Of a DNA stretch of 64,000 nucleotides, positions 37,121 to 51,551 are shown piece after piece. The translations under genes and the position numbers were made by a program. Location: assembly GCF_963662255.1 (NCBI RefSeq), contig NC_085047.1, forward strand, positions 18,007,258 to 18,071,257, in the 5' to 3' direction. Origin of the DNA: Cinclus cinclus. Taxonomy: Eukaryota > Chordata > Aves > Passeriformes > Cinclidae. How positions within the stretch are numbered: position 1 is the first letter of the stretch; every line of letters begins with the position of its first letter. The notes beneath the pieces are model-generated. The model was given only the letters and a program-made list of their open reading frames with translations. It had not been told where the DNA came from and made no database searches.

Positions 37121-40100
37121 GCCTGACTTCCTAGAATCAGTATGTCTGAATGACATAATTTTATTCAAAAGGGTTCTCAATTATATTCACATTTAGGCTT
37201 GATTCCAGTATTGCTGTAGCCAGTGGCAAAGCAGCAGCAGAAGATTTTGGTGCTAATGTATCCTTTTCAGTGTGGCTGAAATAATTTTCCTAATGGGGTA
37301 TTTTATTTTAGTGTTAGCAGGTGTTAATATTAAAAGTTGCAAGAAAGGCCAGGTGCTGTCTTCCAGTATGATCTTACCTTCCCTGTAAATGAGCCTTTAA
37401 CTTCCCTCTGATTTCCATGGTCAGGCATAGCAGCCTTGTTGTCCAGAGCTGTCTCTGGATCATCCAACCTCTCTGTATCCACAGACATGGATAACAGACA
37501 GATAAGGATGCAAGAAGGGTCATTTGGCCATTTCTTACTGTCACTGTGGACCCTCCCCTGCTTTCCAGTGCTTGGTGACAGTGAAGGGAAGCCAGGTGGG
37601 CCGTGGAGGAGAACTGCTGTCACACATGGGTGGTGATGCAGCTGGGGACTGATGGAGGGGGAAGGCTCTGAGATCTGGTGGTTGTTGCAAGTGACCCCAG
37701 CCAGCAGCAAGCAGGGTATGCTGCAGGTTCGTCAGGGACAGTGGTCTCTGCAGGATTTGTGCAGAGTACCTAGCCTCAAACCAACCCTTGGGGCTGCACA
37801 ATAGACTGAAATATCATGGGCAGCAACTTACTTGAGAGATGCTGAACATACCCTCCATCACCCCAAGGAGTAAAACCATACCAGGACAGGTCTACCAGGC
37901 CTTCCTCCTGCTCTCTCCCTGAGGCAATAGGATAACCATCTGTGCACCACTCTGATATGTCAGCACTCAACACCCAGTTTGTACATGACACGCTTTATCT
38001 TCCATTCTGTACACAGCTAATTGACACATGACGGTGGCAGAAGGACCTCAGTAATTTTCCTGATTTCTCCTGTTTATTCCAGGTTTCCACTGGCACAAGA
38101 GAAATGAATCATTGCTAGGCAGCTTTTTACAGAGTGACTGGACCAGCAGTCGAAGGAGAAAGAGCTCACATTTAATTTCTGCTTGAAAAGTATCAGTGAT
38201 GAAAAGGCCTTGTGCTAAACTTCTGTGGTAGCAGACTTTCACCCTGCTGGGAGTAGTTTAGACCAGACAATTGAATAACCTTTACTATTAAAAGCAGATT
38301 TAAAATATCTTAATCAGTATAATCATACACACAAAAATTTCAACGTAGCTGTAATCCTCATTAGCACATGACACCATGCCTAATTTCACCTGCAATTACC
38401 TGGACAGACCGTGTAATTATGCCACATAATTACTTGTGCATTTTACAAATGAAGTTGAGTGTCTGCAGCTCAAGATGATGTAGCTATTTCATGTCAACCA
38501 AAGTCTTCTGGTGCATTGTTCACCATATCCATGTTTTTGTTGTTGGAAAGCAAGGTCTAGCAGTTCAAAAAAGCCAGCCAAAAGTGTAAGAAAAAAAAAT
38601 TAAATATTTTGGTTTAGGCAGTGAATTTTGCTTTAGGAAGTTAGGATCAATTGGTGGAATTTATTGGCAGAAGCTTGTTTAGGACATGTAAACTACTATA
38701 AATTATGACTCTTATGGTTGGTAGCTATCAAACCTCTTAATATGCTCTATGTTCTCTTTGAAGGCATAAAGAGATGAACAAATAGGAAATTCCCAGGCAG
38801 GAAATAATGCCAGGTTATGTTCTCAACTGTATCTAAATCTACTCAGTGCAGTAAATAGCAGGAATTACACTGGTGTCAGTTATAATTCCCAAATACATTG
38901 TGATAATATTTCAGTCTCCACATACGTTTACAATATAGACTTTATCATAGTTTACACTATGGAAAAGCAAGACTACCTCTAGAGGCCAGCTGTGTCAACT
39001 CTGGTTGCTGGACTCCTGCCCAAATTGTACAGGCAGTGCACAGATATCACCCATGAAGACAAAAGGCCTGATAGGCCATTGCCTTGTATCTTACCCTGCC
39101 CTCTAATTGTATTTGTACAAACAGAAGCAGGTATAAAATGCCACAGGTCTGATTGCATTGGTCTGCAGTCCCATGTAGGGAGTGGGAGGAGAGTGTTACA
39201 ACTAACTGATGCTGCATTAATTTGTCATTTTAAAAAAGGGAAAAAGAATAAGACCCTAAAGAGAACTATATTAAAAATATATTTCATATAACCTCACTTG
39301 AAACATTTTATTCTGGGTTAGCATCTTTTAATCATTTTATTGTTTCTTCAGCAAGAAGAAAGCAGTTTTATAACAAAAGCAGTTGGAATAAAACCTGCCA
39401 AGAAGAAATGCAGTCATTCAGTAATGCAGTGAAACAGCCACATTTACACCATGTTTTCCTCATCCCAAACACAAGATATGTGCCAAAACAAATTTAGGTG
39501 ATTAATATGCTCACCACTAGTGCCAGGTCAGCTTTATTTTTAGTAAGTAACATAGCCCTTAAGTTCCTACAAAACAAAGCCCATTGCAGCAAGTGCAAGC
39601 TCAGCCCTAAACACATGGGACACAAGGTAAGGTAATGGACAGGGCAGCCACCTACAGAGCTCTAATCCCAACCACTGGCTCAGCCTTTACAAAATTATGC
39701 AGCTCTAATGGGTGCACTTTCCCTGGAAGGTGTGAGTAGCACAGATGTTCCTTGTGTATCTTCTAATGGTTGCAGTTGCATCTTGCCCTCTGTTGGGGGT
39801 GAAGATATTTGGACAAGATAAGGGGAGAAAATATACAGAGGAAATGCCCAGAGACAGAAATTGCAATACCTTGTTGATATAGTGTGACAGCTAATGTCAG
39901 TCTAGAAATCTTAAATTTGGCTTTGTGTATGGGCCCTTGGTAGTCCATTAAAGAAGAATGAAGTAAGGTGAACCACCATCACTAGGTTTCCCTTGGGTGC
40001 TAAATCAGACCAGAGACAGCTGAAATCAAAACTTCTTTTATTAAAAGGACACTGGGGTAGTCTTAACCCCAGTGCTAGTCAGGACATTCTCAAAAATATT

Positions 40101-43100
40101 GGTAACATATCTGTAGAGACATAAAAATCTAAGGTGAACTATTTTGCCATTTTTTGGTGAACATCTATTTACACTTACACTTCAGAATTCCTGAGCAGTT
40201 TTGCTCCTAATTTAAATTACAGTTTGGTATTTTTTTATTTTTAATAGCCAAGGCTGGTAATTAAAAAGGCATTTTAAGTGTTTACTTCTTAAAAAAATTA
40301 AAAATATATCCAAGGTTCTGTTTCTTCGTGTAGAAATAAGAGTTTACAATATCATACTTGATAAAGTCTACAAGGAAATCTCCTGTCACTAAGTCTGTGG
40401 CAAAGTGACAAGATCTATTTCATGCGGTAATTTGAATTTGTAGATCTCAAAGCCCTTGAGGAAATGGGCTGTAATCATGACACTGATGATCGCTGCTGAT
40501 GGGGAACCTCAGGAGATAAAGGGATTCAGTGAAGGTCATCCAGCACACCAAGACCTGAACTGCACCCTGCTCTCCTTGGAGGCAGGCAAGCACTCAATCC
40601 CATGGGTGCTGCTGTGCAGCCCCTTTCACAAGCTGATATGTGTATTTTTTTGCTTCAGGAGTACTAGGAGGGTACTAGGAGTGCAGCATTCAGTCAGAGT
40701 GCATGCACATCCTCCCCACCCTATCCCATGCTGTCTTTTTTCTGCTCCTCCCACATTTACTGTGTCTGTGATAATTTCTTTTACAAGGATTTGCTGGAAG
40801 CAGTGATTGATAATGAGAAAGTACTTTGAAGGCTGTAATAAACAAAAGCCATCATTTGGGTTTAACTGATGTATTCATCACCTTGCTTTGCATAAAAATC
40901 CTTATGTTCAGGTCTCTTCTATCATGGGCAAACAGGTCATACCATCTCTTTTATAAATGTGTCACTTTACCAGAGAGTTTTCCTTCCCTCATCTTCCTCC
41001 TGGAAGGTTGCTCCAGAGCCTTTCTGATGCAGGAGGCAGAAACTGTTTGTTTTCAGCTTCCTTATAGCTGATAAAAGCCTAAAACTAGACCATGAGTTTC
41101 CATGCCAGCATTACCCTTTGGTTTAAACACACTCCCAAGTTTTATGTATCTCTGAGCGTGTGCCCCCCACAAGCCTAAGTTTGCTATACTGAGCAATAGA
41201 AGATACATAATGCATTTGTCTAATGAATGCAGGGCAAAAAACCAACTTCCTTCTGCTCCCCTTATCTCTACCTAAATACTATTTAGGTGGCTTAAGTAAG
41301 ATGTACACTTATGTAAACACCACTGTGTAGTGGTTCTTGGCTCTGTTGTGCTGTGCATGGACTGCTTAGATCTCCATGGGAGATGGCAAAAGGGAGATCT
41401 TGCAGGAGTTTAGGATTACCATGATTGTCATCCTACTCTCCGATTAGGATTTTTTCAGGCTGAATCAGTGTCCTTCCTCTACCAGCCTGACACAAGCATG
41501 GATCCCTGTCTCCCCTGGATTGTCCTCTGTGGGTCCTCACAGTAGTTAAATGACACAGCCCCCTTAATATGCTGCTCAGTGGAGATTTTCTGAAGCTGAC
41601 TTGGAGATTCTGCTGCCTTGAGACGTGCTTCAGATTAATTCTGGAGAATACTCTCCAGTCATTTCTCTCTCCTTTTTCTCTGGATGACCTAAGAGCCTGT
41701 GAAGCTCTCTGCTACAGCATTTCTTACAAATTCAGTCTATCTAATACACAGTATTTTCTTTGAGAAATTTGCTTTTGAAGTTATTTGTTTTCTGTCTATA
41801 CCTTTGATGGATTTCTAGCTCTCAGTGTCATGTGCTGAGATAGAGGTAACTTTTGCACTGAGTACCTGCCATTCTGCATTGGAAATTTTTATACTTTTTC
41901 CTGACCAAATTCTATGTAAGCAGGTGAATAATCTCCCTTATTTATTATTCCACTAGACATTTCTTTGACATTGCAATGCTGATGATTTGATTTACTTCTT
42001 GTATTCCTTCTGCCTTCTAATAGCATGTCTGAGTCACAAGAGAAGGAGTCTCCAATTTGCTCTTTCAAACAACTGGATATTCACCTCATAGTATTGCTGA
42101 GCTCTCCTCCCATCTTCTTTGCAGGCTCTTTGGACTCTAGCATCAATTCAGTTTGGATACTGCAAAACCCAAGTATTGAATTATAGAGTCCGTGACTATA
42201 TGAGCTCTGCCCCAGCAAATTGTTAAGAAGCTACAGATAAAAATAAAATTTTGCTAAGTTAGAATTTTCCTAAAGAGACATTCAGGATTCACAAAATGGT
42301 GAATCACAGAAAAACATAGATAGGCCTGCCTTCTTGTTCCAAGTAGGCTGGGAATTATTAAAGAGCACTAGTAATTTTGAATGGAAAACCAACTTTCCAT
42401 CATATAAATTCCTTGCACCTACTATATAAATCCAAGACAGCATTTGTCTGACTAACCTATCATCAGGTCCTCGGTAGAAGACAGAGATTTTCTTTTGTTC
42501 TTTCTTTACAATTTACTATTTAACAGCATTAATAAGAGGAAGAATGGAAAAGGAAAAAAGGGAAAAAGGAAAAACACATATGAGAAGCAATTTCAAAAAT
42601 ATCTCGAACCACCAAAAGATACATGTTCCTCGTAAGAGCAAAGAATATTTGGGGATGAATAAAAGAAGTTTCTGGAAAGTCACACTGCTGTTATGACAAG
42701 GCTATCAATTAAGGTAGGACTTATCTAATATTATATAGGTATCTGTGGTGTAGGTATCTCAACTGCAGGTATCCATAGCTTAACAAGTCATTCCAGGCTT
42801 CCTCTGAGTCCACAGGAGGCAAAACAAGCACATTGAGGCTGTGATTCATTGCATCTCCTGTAGGTCTAGAATAGGTAATATAAATCATGTCAACTAAGTA
42901 CCTGATTCCTTCCAGAGACTGTGAAGCGAAACTGGTCTGGATGTAGGTATCTATACCTCATAGGCCTTTGAAGTGGAGTGGGTGTCAGATCAGACTCACA
43001 GTGTGTTTAAGTACAAGGAGATTCAAAAAGAAAATCTGGGGGCAAGAAAAGCAATCAAATACAGGCAAGAAATGTTAGGACAGGTAACTGAAGACATTAT

Positions 43101-45723
43101 CAGGTTGATCACAGATTAGTCAGAAAAAACACATGAGTATGATGGACATACTAAAGAGACAGAAGAACGGTGTTAGTAAAAGACTACAAAACAAGCATCT
43201 CCCTAATCTAGTCCATGTCCATACATTCCTTCATACCTGCAGCCATACTTTTATCTCGTTATTAGTGGTTTTGGCAAGAATTAACTGAAGTCTGAATTTG
43301 ATCCCTTAGGACAAAATTTTGCATCTCTGCTGAATCCACAGAGTGTCTTCAGCTGATCCAATGCAGGTTAAACCACCTCACATCTATATGGACTTAAAAT
43401 GTTCTAGTGCCAATGAAGGCTCAGTTTTTTATCTATGTAAATCCCCCATGGTCAATTTTTGCCTTGACATTGGGCCTTTTCTCATTTATTCTCAAAAAGT
43501 GGTTCTGCTTCTCTTAGGGTAGTGGCACCAGAGAGGTCCATTTGGAAGGGAGAAGCTGTTGAGGTATATGCCACATGGTCATAGAATTCCCCACTGAATT
43601 TAGCCTCGAGTCTGAAAAAAGAAATGGGTTATTAATTAGGGAACTGTCCTGCAATTTACTGTCTCACAGATAATAACCTTAGCAGGGTTCTGGAAATATT
43701 AGGGCACACTACCAGAATGTTTTTAAATGTCTTCAGAACATCTGCACAGATGTCATGTAGCATACAGGTATAGGGAAGCCTGAATTTATATTAAGAGATT
43801 TTACTTGTTTTTCCCCCAAAAGTAAAAGTACTCATAATAGATTTTCTTCCAGAAAATAATTAACTCACTCTTAATTTGTGCTTTACTTTGGACTGATGGC
43901 TCTTTACTGTGTGTTCTTTTCTATAAAATTTCTCAAGGAATTTCACAATTCCAGAACAGCTTTTTTTATTGACACCCATTTTCTCGGAGTACGCTTTACT
44001 TCATTATTTGCCTACAGCTGTAGATCATTGATTTTTATTGACAGTGAGACTACTCCATCTGGATGATTTTTTCAAACACTAGCTGCTATATATATTGTTT
44101 AAACTGTCAGGGTTTCCTCACATCCTCATGAAATCATCGCATTCACCTCTCTAGGAAAAGGTAAGTCAGATCTGGCATTTGTTGCTCTCAAGGAGAAAAA
44201 GAGGAGAAATGGTAGCACTGCCTCATTGGAATTCCTCTTTCTGACTTACTACTGAGGACTCAGGGGAGGTGAGCAAGGGCATCCACCCTCTGTCTTATTG
44301 TCCCAAGACTTCTTACAGAAAAATTATGATATAACCTTTAATCAAAAAATATTTCTTAGCAGTCTTTTCCAGGATTGACCACTTAACTACAGCAGAACAC
44401 TGCCAAGCTTCGGGCATCTTCTAGAGCATTTGTGAATCAAGGATTTCCAATGGAAAAACAAGGCATACTGAGGACATGGGATAAGCAGAGAGAGATGACA
44501 GACAAATGGCTGCCTGTGATTTCCATGGATGGGATTTGGTGTTCGCAATGGTTCTCTGTTTCTCAGGCTCAAACCTTTAGCTGGAATCCAAAAATTTGGA
44601 TCTGGCTCTTCAGGGAAGGAGGAAGACCAGCTTTAGAAAACAGACTAGGTTTATCAGCTGTAGATAACAGTGATTTTTTTTTTGTTATATTTTTTCAACA
44701 TCCTTGTTCATGAGGCCACCACAAGCTCTTATTAGGCACAGACCAATGGGCATGGGACAATTAATTAAGAGTCTCAGAAAGTTCACCTCATCTCATTTAA
44801 CAACCGCTGATCACCGCACATAGCTTTCTACTGGGGAAAGGCTGTAAATTATTAAAAATGAAGAAAACAGTTGAGTTTTGAGGTTTTAGCTCTAGAAATT
44901 AGATTGAATTTTTCTTTAGTTAAAAGTTACTGAGAATAATAATTGTTTTTGTGTTGCTCAGATACTATTAAGAGAATTTTCTTGCAGATACGGCATCAAT
45001 TGCTTGATGACTTTTGCTCCTTTTAAATCAGCAACTGATAAGAAATATTAGATGCAGAATCAGAGGAAGCCTTAAAGATATGATCTACATCCTATGCTTC
45101 TGTGCCTAACCCAAATGGAGAAGAAAAAAATCATAAGAATATACACAATGAGAAATAATATCCATATTTTACTCTCTGTTTTATGTCTCTGTAATCTTGA
45201 TTAGTACTCAGTTTAAAGGACTAGAGCTACCATGATTCCTCTTGTGTTTTCTATATTATTTTCCGTTCTCTGTCTTAGATGGATGCACTGGGAATGCAGG
45301 CCTGGACCTACATTTCATGGAAATTAATATAGCTCACTGAAATCAACAGAGCTTCAATGCTCTAAGCTGCTAAGGATATTTTCCTACATCTTATTTATAT
45401 ATTTTCAGGATGGACATAATATCTTAGTTCATATTAAAGTGTAGAGTTCATCATAGCACTAATCTCTAAGACACAGGCCTGCCTATCTTCTGTGATAAAG
45501 GAATTACATTTCTTCTGTTGTGATGATAAAAATCTACTATTCCCAGGAAGATGACTTGCTGGAACCTAAATAAATTGATCATACCTTACTCTAAGGTAGG
45601 AATTGAAGAGATGTGACTGCTGACCTAACTAGCAAAAGAGATCTCTGGTGTTATTGCAGTTACTATAGCAAGACTCTGCTGGTGCCACTTACAGGTGGGT
45701 AGTGTTGTTTTTTTTTAAATGTA
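37121..45723. other. Gene-free AT-rich sequence
   Basis: No supported gene. A segment at 38350-38455 is dense in homeodomain-like words and is described as a finding. A weak MIR-like stretch may lie at about 40490-40610 on the minus strand (GATAAAGGGATTCAGTGAAG, then GGTCATCCAGCACACCAAG). An A/G-rich patch lies at about 42537-42575. Otherwise I see nothing. Confidence 0.5.
38350..38455. promoter_or_regulatory. Homeodomain-motif-dense segment, possible enhancer
   Basis: Within about 105 bases there are TAATCC, CATTAG, CCTAATTT, CACCTG (E-box of the ZEB/E-protein type), CAATTA, TGTAATTATG and CATAATTAC. This density is higher than in neighbouring AT-rich sequence, and the segment is not simple-sequence. 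It resembles conserved non-coding elements near developmental genes, but conservation cannot be judged from one sequence. Confidence 0.25.
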
Positions 45724-46011
45724 TGTGTGGGATTGACCCTGGCTGAGTGCCAAATGCCCACCAAAGCACTATCACTCCCCTCATGGACAGGGGAGAGAAA
45801 ATGAAAGGAAAGTCTCATGGGTTGGGATAAGGACAGTGGGAAATCACTCACCTCTTACCATCATGGTCAAAACAGACTTGACTTAGGGGAAATCAAACCT
45901 TAATATACCTTCCCCTAGCCCTCCCATCTTCCCAGCCTCAACTTCACTCTTGATTTTCTATACCTGGAGCTCCCCCTCTACCAAAATACTGCCCCACAAA
46001 CTCAATACAAT
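45724..46011 (-). mobile_element. Avian LTR fragment, internally shortened
   Basis: The plus strand begins GGGATTGACCCTGGCTGAG and continues with words such as CCCACCAAAGCACTATCAC, ACAGGGGAGAGAAAATGAAA, GGATAAGGACAGTGGGA and CTTCCCAGCCTCAACTTCAC. It then jumps to CTACCAAAATACTGCCCCAC. This is the reverse complement of the LTR described at 62735-63880: it starts at that LTR's 3' end and finishes at its 5' end. The whole middle part, including the 39-bp repeats, is missing here, leaving about 290 bp. It is therefore a solo LTR remnant of an endogenous retrovirus-type element with an internal deletion or a shorter subfamily. There is no adjoining viral gene. Confidence 0.75.
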
Positions 46012-46689
46012 ACTCTGATGAAAAAAAATAAAATATGAGTTTGCTATTGTTATTGTGGCCATGAAAAATGTGTGGATCAAGTACAAGGTACCAATAAATT
46101 GCCACAATATGTATTGCAAAAAAATTTAATAATTTCCAGTACGCAGAGTTCAGCCCTGTCACAAGATTTCACCCAGTCCATCGATTGCTCTTGATTTTTC
46201 CTGAAACCTCAAATATGGAGAGGGAACAATGCTCCCAGCTCAGAGGTTTGGTATCTCTCATCTTTCTTCCACCCTCTTTCTCAGGGACCTCAAACTGTAC
46301 TAACAAGACACAGTCAGTTCCCTTATTCAAGTGGTTGACTGTGGAGCTATGCCAAGTTGCTTGTTGGGGGCTGTATGACATGCTCCTCAAGTGTTGGCAA
46401 AGCACAGGATCAGGAACACTGAAATAAGCAGAAATTTCTGCTTATTTGATGGAAGAGGGAGGTATGGTCTGTTGTGGTCAAAAGGCTGAATAATGTTGGT
46501 GCAAAGAAGTGGTTCTCAGGCAGTGGCTTGCAGGCACCTTTGTACCTTAAAACTGGGGCTAAGAGCAAAGTATAAACTGCCTGCAGCATCACTTACTCAT
46601 CAGTTTTACCCAGAGCCAAGTCACAGGTTTCTGGCTTAACCAGTAAATATTAAGCCTCTTTTGAAGAGACTGTGAATATCATTTATGAA

Positions 46690-46920
46690 ATTATCACTTT
46701 TCAAATAAATATTTATTTTTAGGCTCTTGAGTGCACTTTCTCTTTTTATTGATATTACTTCACACTTCTAATGCCTGAAGTATTTCCAGCTGTAATTACG
46801 AAGTGGAACATTTCTTTGTTGTTTCTGTTTGAGTTTTATGGTCTGGATAACATTTAGCCATAGTGAGTGTCTGCCATTTCTATTCATTATTTACTGTTTG
46901 TGTTACAATAGGAGAGTGTG
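46690..46920. promoter_or_regulatory. Motif-dense AT-rich segment, possible enhancer
   Basis: This stretch combines AAATAAATATTTATTTTTAG (forkhead/MEF2-like), TTATTGATATTAC, CTGTAATTACG (homeodomain), TTTGTTGTTTCTG (SOX-like) and GTTTTATGG (posterior HOX-like). It is not simple-sequence and no repeat family is recognised. It could be a conserved non-coding element in the regulatory territory of the leftward gene. The evidence is motif density only. Confidence 0.2.
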
Positions 46921-47675
46921 AGAACTGGACAGCTAATACATCAGACGGATTTGCCAGAAGTGCGCATAAAAAGCTTTGCTCCAGGAGATTGCTGAAGACT
47001 CCTCCAAGTCATCACTGCCAGGAGCAACGTCAGGACCCCTGAGCCCACAGTGCAAGCTGCCATGGATGGAGCCACATCGTTGGGTAGGGAGGGGAAAGTA
47101 CCAGCCACAGGGTGGCTGCTGGAAAGGTGGAGGAAGAGGGAGTCTAAAACAATTTAGGATTTTCTTGCTAAATCATGCTTTGAGAAATACAGAGTCAGAA
47201 ATACTGCTTTGCCCTGCAGGGCAATCTTGAGGGACAGTCATGAGAAAGGGACTTGGAGAAGGCAACACAGGTAAATTATTTTCCCTGGCATGAACCTGCA
47301 TTTACCACTAGAAGTGGGAATAGAATGTAGCTCCTCACGTTCCTAGCTCAGCACATTACTCATTGACATAGTCCTATTTGCCCAGCTTTCCAAAATGGCT
47401 GTGCTCACCCTGCTGTCCCCAGCCCTCAATGAAGTAACAAGCCACCTACAATATTTTTTCTGCCCTAGTTTCTTTGAAAAAAAACACAACACCGCCAACC
47501 ACTTTTGCACAGCAGTCTCAGTCGTCTTTCACTACGCTGGTCCATCCAGCCTGTTATTTAAGTTCTCCTTGAAAAAATATCCCACCACTTTCTTCCACAG
47601 TGCCCACACAAAGTGAGTCAATGTTCTTTTCCATTCATCTCAAAGAGACCAGGATTGCATCCAACATATTTTCTC

Positions 47676-47691
47676 AAAAAAAAAAAAAAAA
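47676..47691. repeat. Poly-A run (16 bases)
   Basis: An uninterrupted A run following TTTTCTC. No retroposed sequence is recognisable next to it. Confidence 0.9.
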
Positions 47692-50600
47692 GACAAAAAG
47701 GAAGAAGCATGGGTAAAACCACCAGGACATTCATATAAATCAGCTGAATAGTTGCACAACTTTGTTTCTACAACCCTTAATCTTCCTCATTCACATCCCC
47801 CTTACTATCAAACATACCATGTGGACCTAGGTGGTAACTATTCACTTTGTGCATAACAGGATATTAAAAAACCCCAAACATAGTAGCAACTTTTTTCCCC
47901 ATGTGATTATGCTTTTCTTCTCGAGATGGGCTACCCAGTTAGAGTAAGAAGGCTCCCCTTTCCACTCCTATAGAAGTTTATGGTTTAAGGGTGGTGGTTC
48001 CATCTCTGCACAGCCATCAGAGTACAGCCCTCACAGACTCAGACAGCAACACAAAAGCTTAATTTCCGTGATAAAGATTCATTTGTTTCTGTACTGTGCT
48101 TTCTGGATGTTGCATGCCAGCAAGTTTCAGACCTCAGCCATACTCTGACAGCCCTGGTGCGTCTTCGTGGGGTTTATGAAAGGTAGAAGCAATAGTTGTC
48201 TCTATTTTACACCTAGGATGTTCTTTGTGCCTCTTCCTTCAGAAAACCAGAAGCAAAAGCAGGACCATCTTTGAAACATGGCACGGGCAGACTGAGTGGG
48301 AGGTTCTGTGAGCCCCAGGGCCAGTGGTCCATGGTGAGCAGAAGGATGCTGGCTGGGGGAGCATCTCTGTGGAGTGTGACCTGCCTGGTGCCATGGCTCC
48401 AGGTCCTGGTGGGGGAAAAACATCTGTGCTGTGCCCAGCACAAGCAGGGAGCTTGGCAGGTACTGTTTGGTACACTACAGCTCTCTAACCTCCTCAGCAC
48501 ATTGCTGCTGGCTGAATAGCATTTCTCAAAAAAATCCCCAAAACAAAACAAATCAAGCCACACCCAAGGACCCAACAAGCTGTTTGTTTGCAAGTTTCTA
48601 AAATGTATGAATTTTAGCTATCCAAATTTCTTACAAAATACATTCAGATAAAAAAGAATGGCAGTATAAACATGGAGAGGTCAAAGCAGGCTGTTTCCCA
48701 TCAGACTTCATAAAACTTACTTTCTGTTAAATTCTGCAAAGATGGGGCTTCTTCCAGTTTCTGAGTAATTATTGTTGGTAACAATTTTTCAACTTCTCTG
48801 AAATTCAGTTAAATTGTACCAGTGATTTCAGTGAGACCAGGATTTGGACTCATGGTCTGGACAGCACTGGTTTTGACAGACATAGCTTTCCTGGTATTCC
48901 AAGAACAGTGTTGTTGTTGAGGTTTTCACAATTTAGAATAATATAATGCCAATTGTTTAAAAAAAGCTGAGAGCTGAAAATAATTTGCTATTTTTAAAAT
49001 AAATACTCTGACCCCTTGCCTTTGTATTAAGTCACAAAGACTGATTCTTCTGCTGTCAACAGTTTGAGAAACTCTATGTGAATATGCTTAGTTATACCAA
49101 GGGACAAGATATGGTCATGAAAACACAGAATACGAAAATATTATGCTACCTGATTATTTCTGCAGTTAAGAACATATTGCTGGATTTTCAGAGACAACAT
49201 GCATGTGTTAAAGGAACCGATGTGCCACTGCTCTCTAAAATTCACCTCTGTGTAAAGAGCCCCATGCAACTCTTCTGAAGTGTGTTTTAAGGATGAAGTC
49301 TTGCAGATTTCTCCAACTGAGCAGGAAGGAAGACTTCATCCTCTCCCAGAAGAGACTTTAGGAGTGATAATCAATAAAGGAGAGAGAAAGCTTGTTTTAC
49401 ATAGTATCTAGCCCTACAGCAAGCCAGGGGAGAAATGGTTTAAGAGTAAACAGGTCAGGTTTTAGCTTCTCTGAACTGCCAGCTGGCTTCACCCACTGGA
49501 GCACTCTGAGCTTCGCGCTGGATCTGTACATTGGGTTAGCACTGAAGTGTGAGCGAATCACAGAGAAATGATAAACCACAACTTAAAAACAGAAGGAAGG
49601 AGTCCTGCCAAACAGGAATAATTGGCTGCAGGCATGAGCTTTCCCCAGTCTTCCGCTCATTCATTTCTGCAGAATGGCTCTACAAAAGCGTCAACATAAA
49701 TTTGACATTCTTATGGAGAACCACCTCTAGGTGGAAGTGTTGACCCTGCAGACAGAGATGAGATCATAAATATCTATGTGGCAGGAGTGATGGCAACATT
49801 TTTTTTAAAACTACTTTCTCTGATATTTTGCTTGAAACTGTAATTAGATGAGGTGCTTTGAGATTTATACACCTGTGAGAAGGTTGCAAAGATCACTGGA
49901 GCCAGGAATTTGTTTCTCTCTGAGCCCAGATTGAGTGACTATGGTTCAAAGAAACACTTCAAAGGACATTAGCCTGGGTGAATGCAGCAGCAAAGGTGCA
50001 TTTTCAGTTTTAAACACATGTTTATGTGCAGTCCCCGGCCTCTGTGCTTGCCATCTTGACCATATTTTGTTTGACATTGCAGCCTAAACCTGTGCTTCTC
50101 AGCTTATTCAGTGCCACAGAAAGTTTTGGTTTTAATTGGACAAAGCAAAAACACAGTTGCTACTTTCTCTTTCCTTCTTTAGTAAACAAACTGAGAACTC
50201 CTGACTGCATATTTGAGTAAGTCATTCAAAGGATGACTCCTGTACTTCAACTGCTGTAGATTTTAAGTGCTATGTAAGACTAGATACTGTTTCTATTACT
50301 GCTTTGTAGATGGAAGGTGTGATTCAGAAGGGATCAGAAACCATCCTTCTCAGACTGATTTCTGCACAGATCTGAGAGTAAATGGACTGTTCAGTTCACT
50401 TTCCCAGGTGGTTGTGACACTTCTTCCTTTCTTTTCAGATACCCCACATGCCCCTTGTTCTCTAAATGCTTTAATAATGGTAAATAATTTCACAAAGGTT
50501 TCATATTCTTTATTTATCTTTCTGTTTCTGTTTTATACTGAAACATGATAAGGGCTTCTTGTGGGTTGAGCCAATACATACACAGCTATATGACACTGGA

Positions 50601-51551
50601 GTACAGCTAAGCACAATTTTTCCACAAGTATGTTTTATTTACTGTCAAACCCATTGTTTATATCAACTGAACCTGTCTCACTGACCATTTGTCATGCAGC
50701 AGAGGGTCTGGAAGGGAGGTGAGACTATTGCTGGTACACCTTAGAGCTCTGTGGTCACAGCTTGTACCTATCTACAGGGAAAGTGGTTAAACTCCACTTT
50801 TTCACCTGAGTGAATTTGCTTGTGTCTCTTTCACCCATGTGATGAGTGCCATAAATGCTGTACTACCAGGTACCCTAAGTGCAGCCTTAGTGATCACTGC
50901 TTGTGGCTCTGTTCCTCATTTTCTGAAAGAATTCTTCAGATTGGAGAGCGAGGTTAAGCTGAAAGTGAAATACTGATAGAATAACTTTGGGTGTGGATTC
51001 ATGGCCAGGTAGTAAAGCTTGTGCCAGATGCTTTGAGGCTGAGCCTCTATGCAGGGCTGTGCCATTAATGCAGCACCTAGGCAGTGCTTCCACCAGCATA
51101 ACTACTCCTCACAGATTCCAGTGAAGGGCTGTTTAGTTTTCTCGTCATCACCATCAGCTCATGCCTTAAAACAAGTTTCCCAGATGCCACTGAATTGTGT
51201 CCTGTAAAGTGTTTATGTGCATATGAACAACCAAGTCAGTGAGAGAACTGACTTCCATCTAGAATGCACTAGAATTCTAGAATGAGACCTTAATTAATCC
51301 AGGCATAAACCAGTATAAGTAATTTGTTCTTTGGAGGGAAGTGGCCAAAAGAGAAAGAGAGAGAGCTAAGCCAGAAAACAGATGTTCTCAGAGACTGGTC
51401 AGCTCTCCAAAGAGACATGGGAATGGCTGGACCCAAGATAAATATTTTGTAGCACACCTGTAAAGAAGGATATATCCTGTTTATGTATTTTATATCTTTA
51501 TATCTCTCCTTATGTATACACAGATAAGCATGTAAGTGTATTCACTATGTA

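Noticed and set aside
42295..42335. GAATCACAGAAAAACATAGA as another CR1 tail
   Set aside because: Only a few words match, and the following sequence does not continue the CR1 3' consensus.
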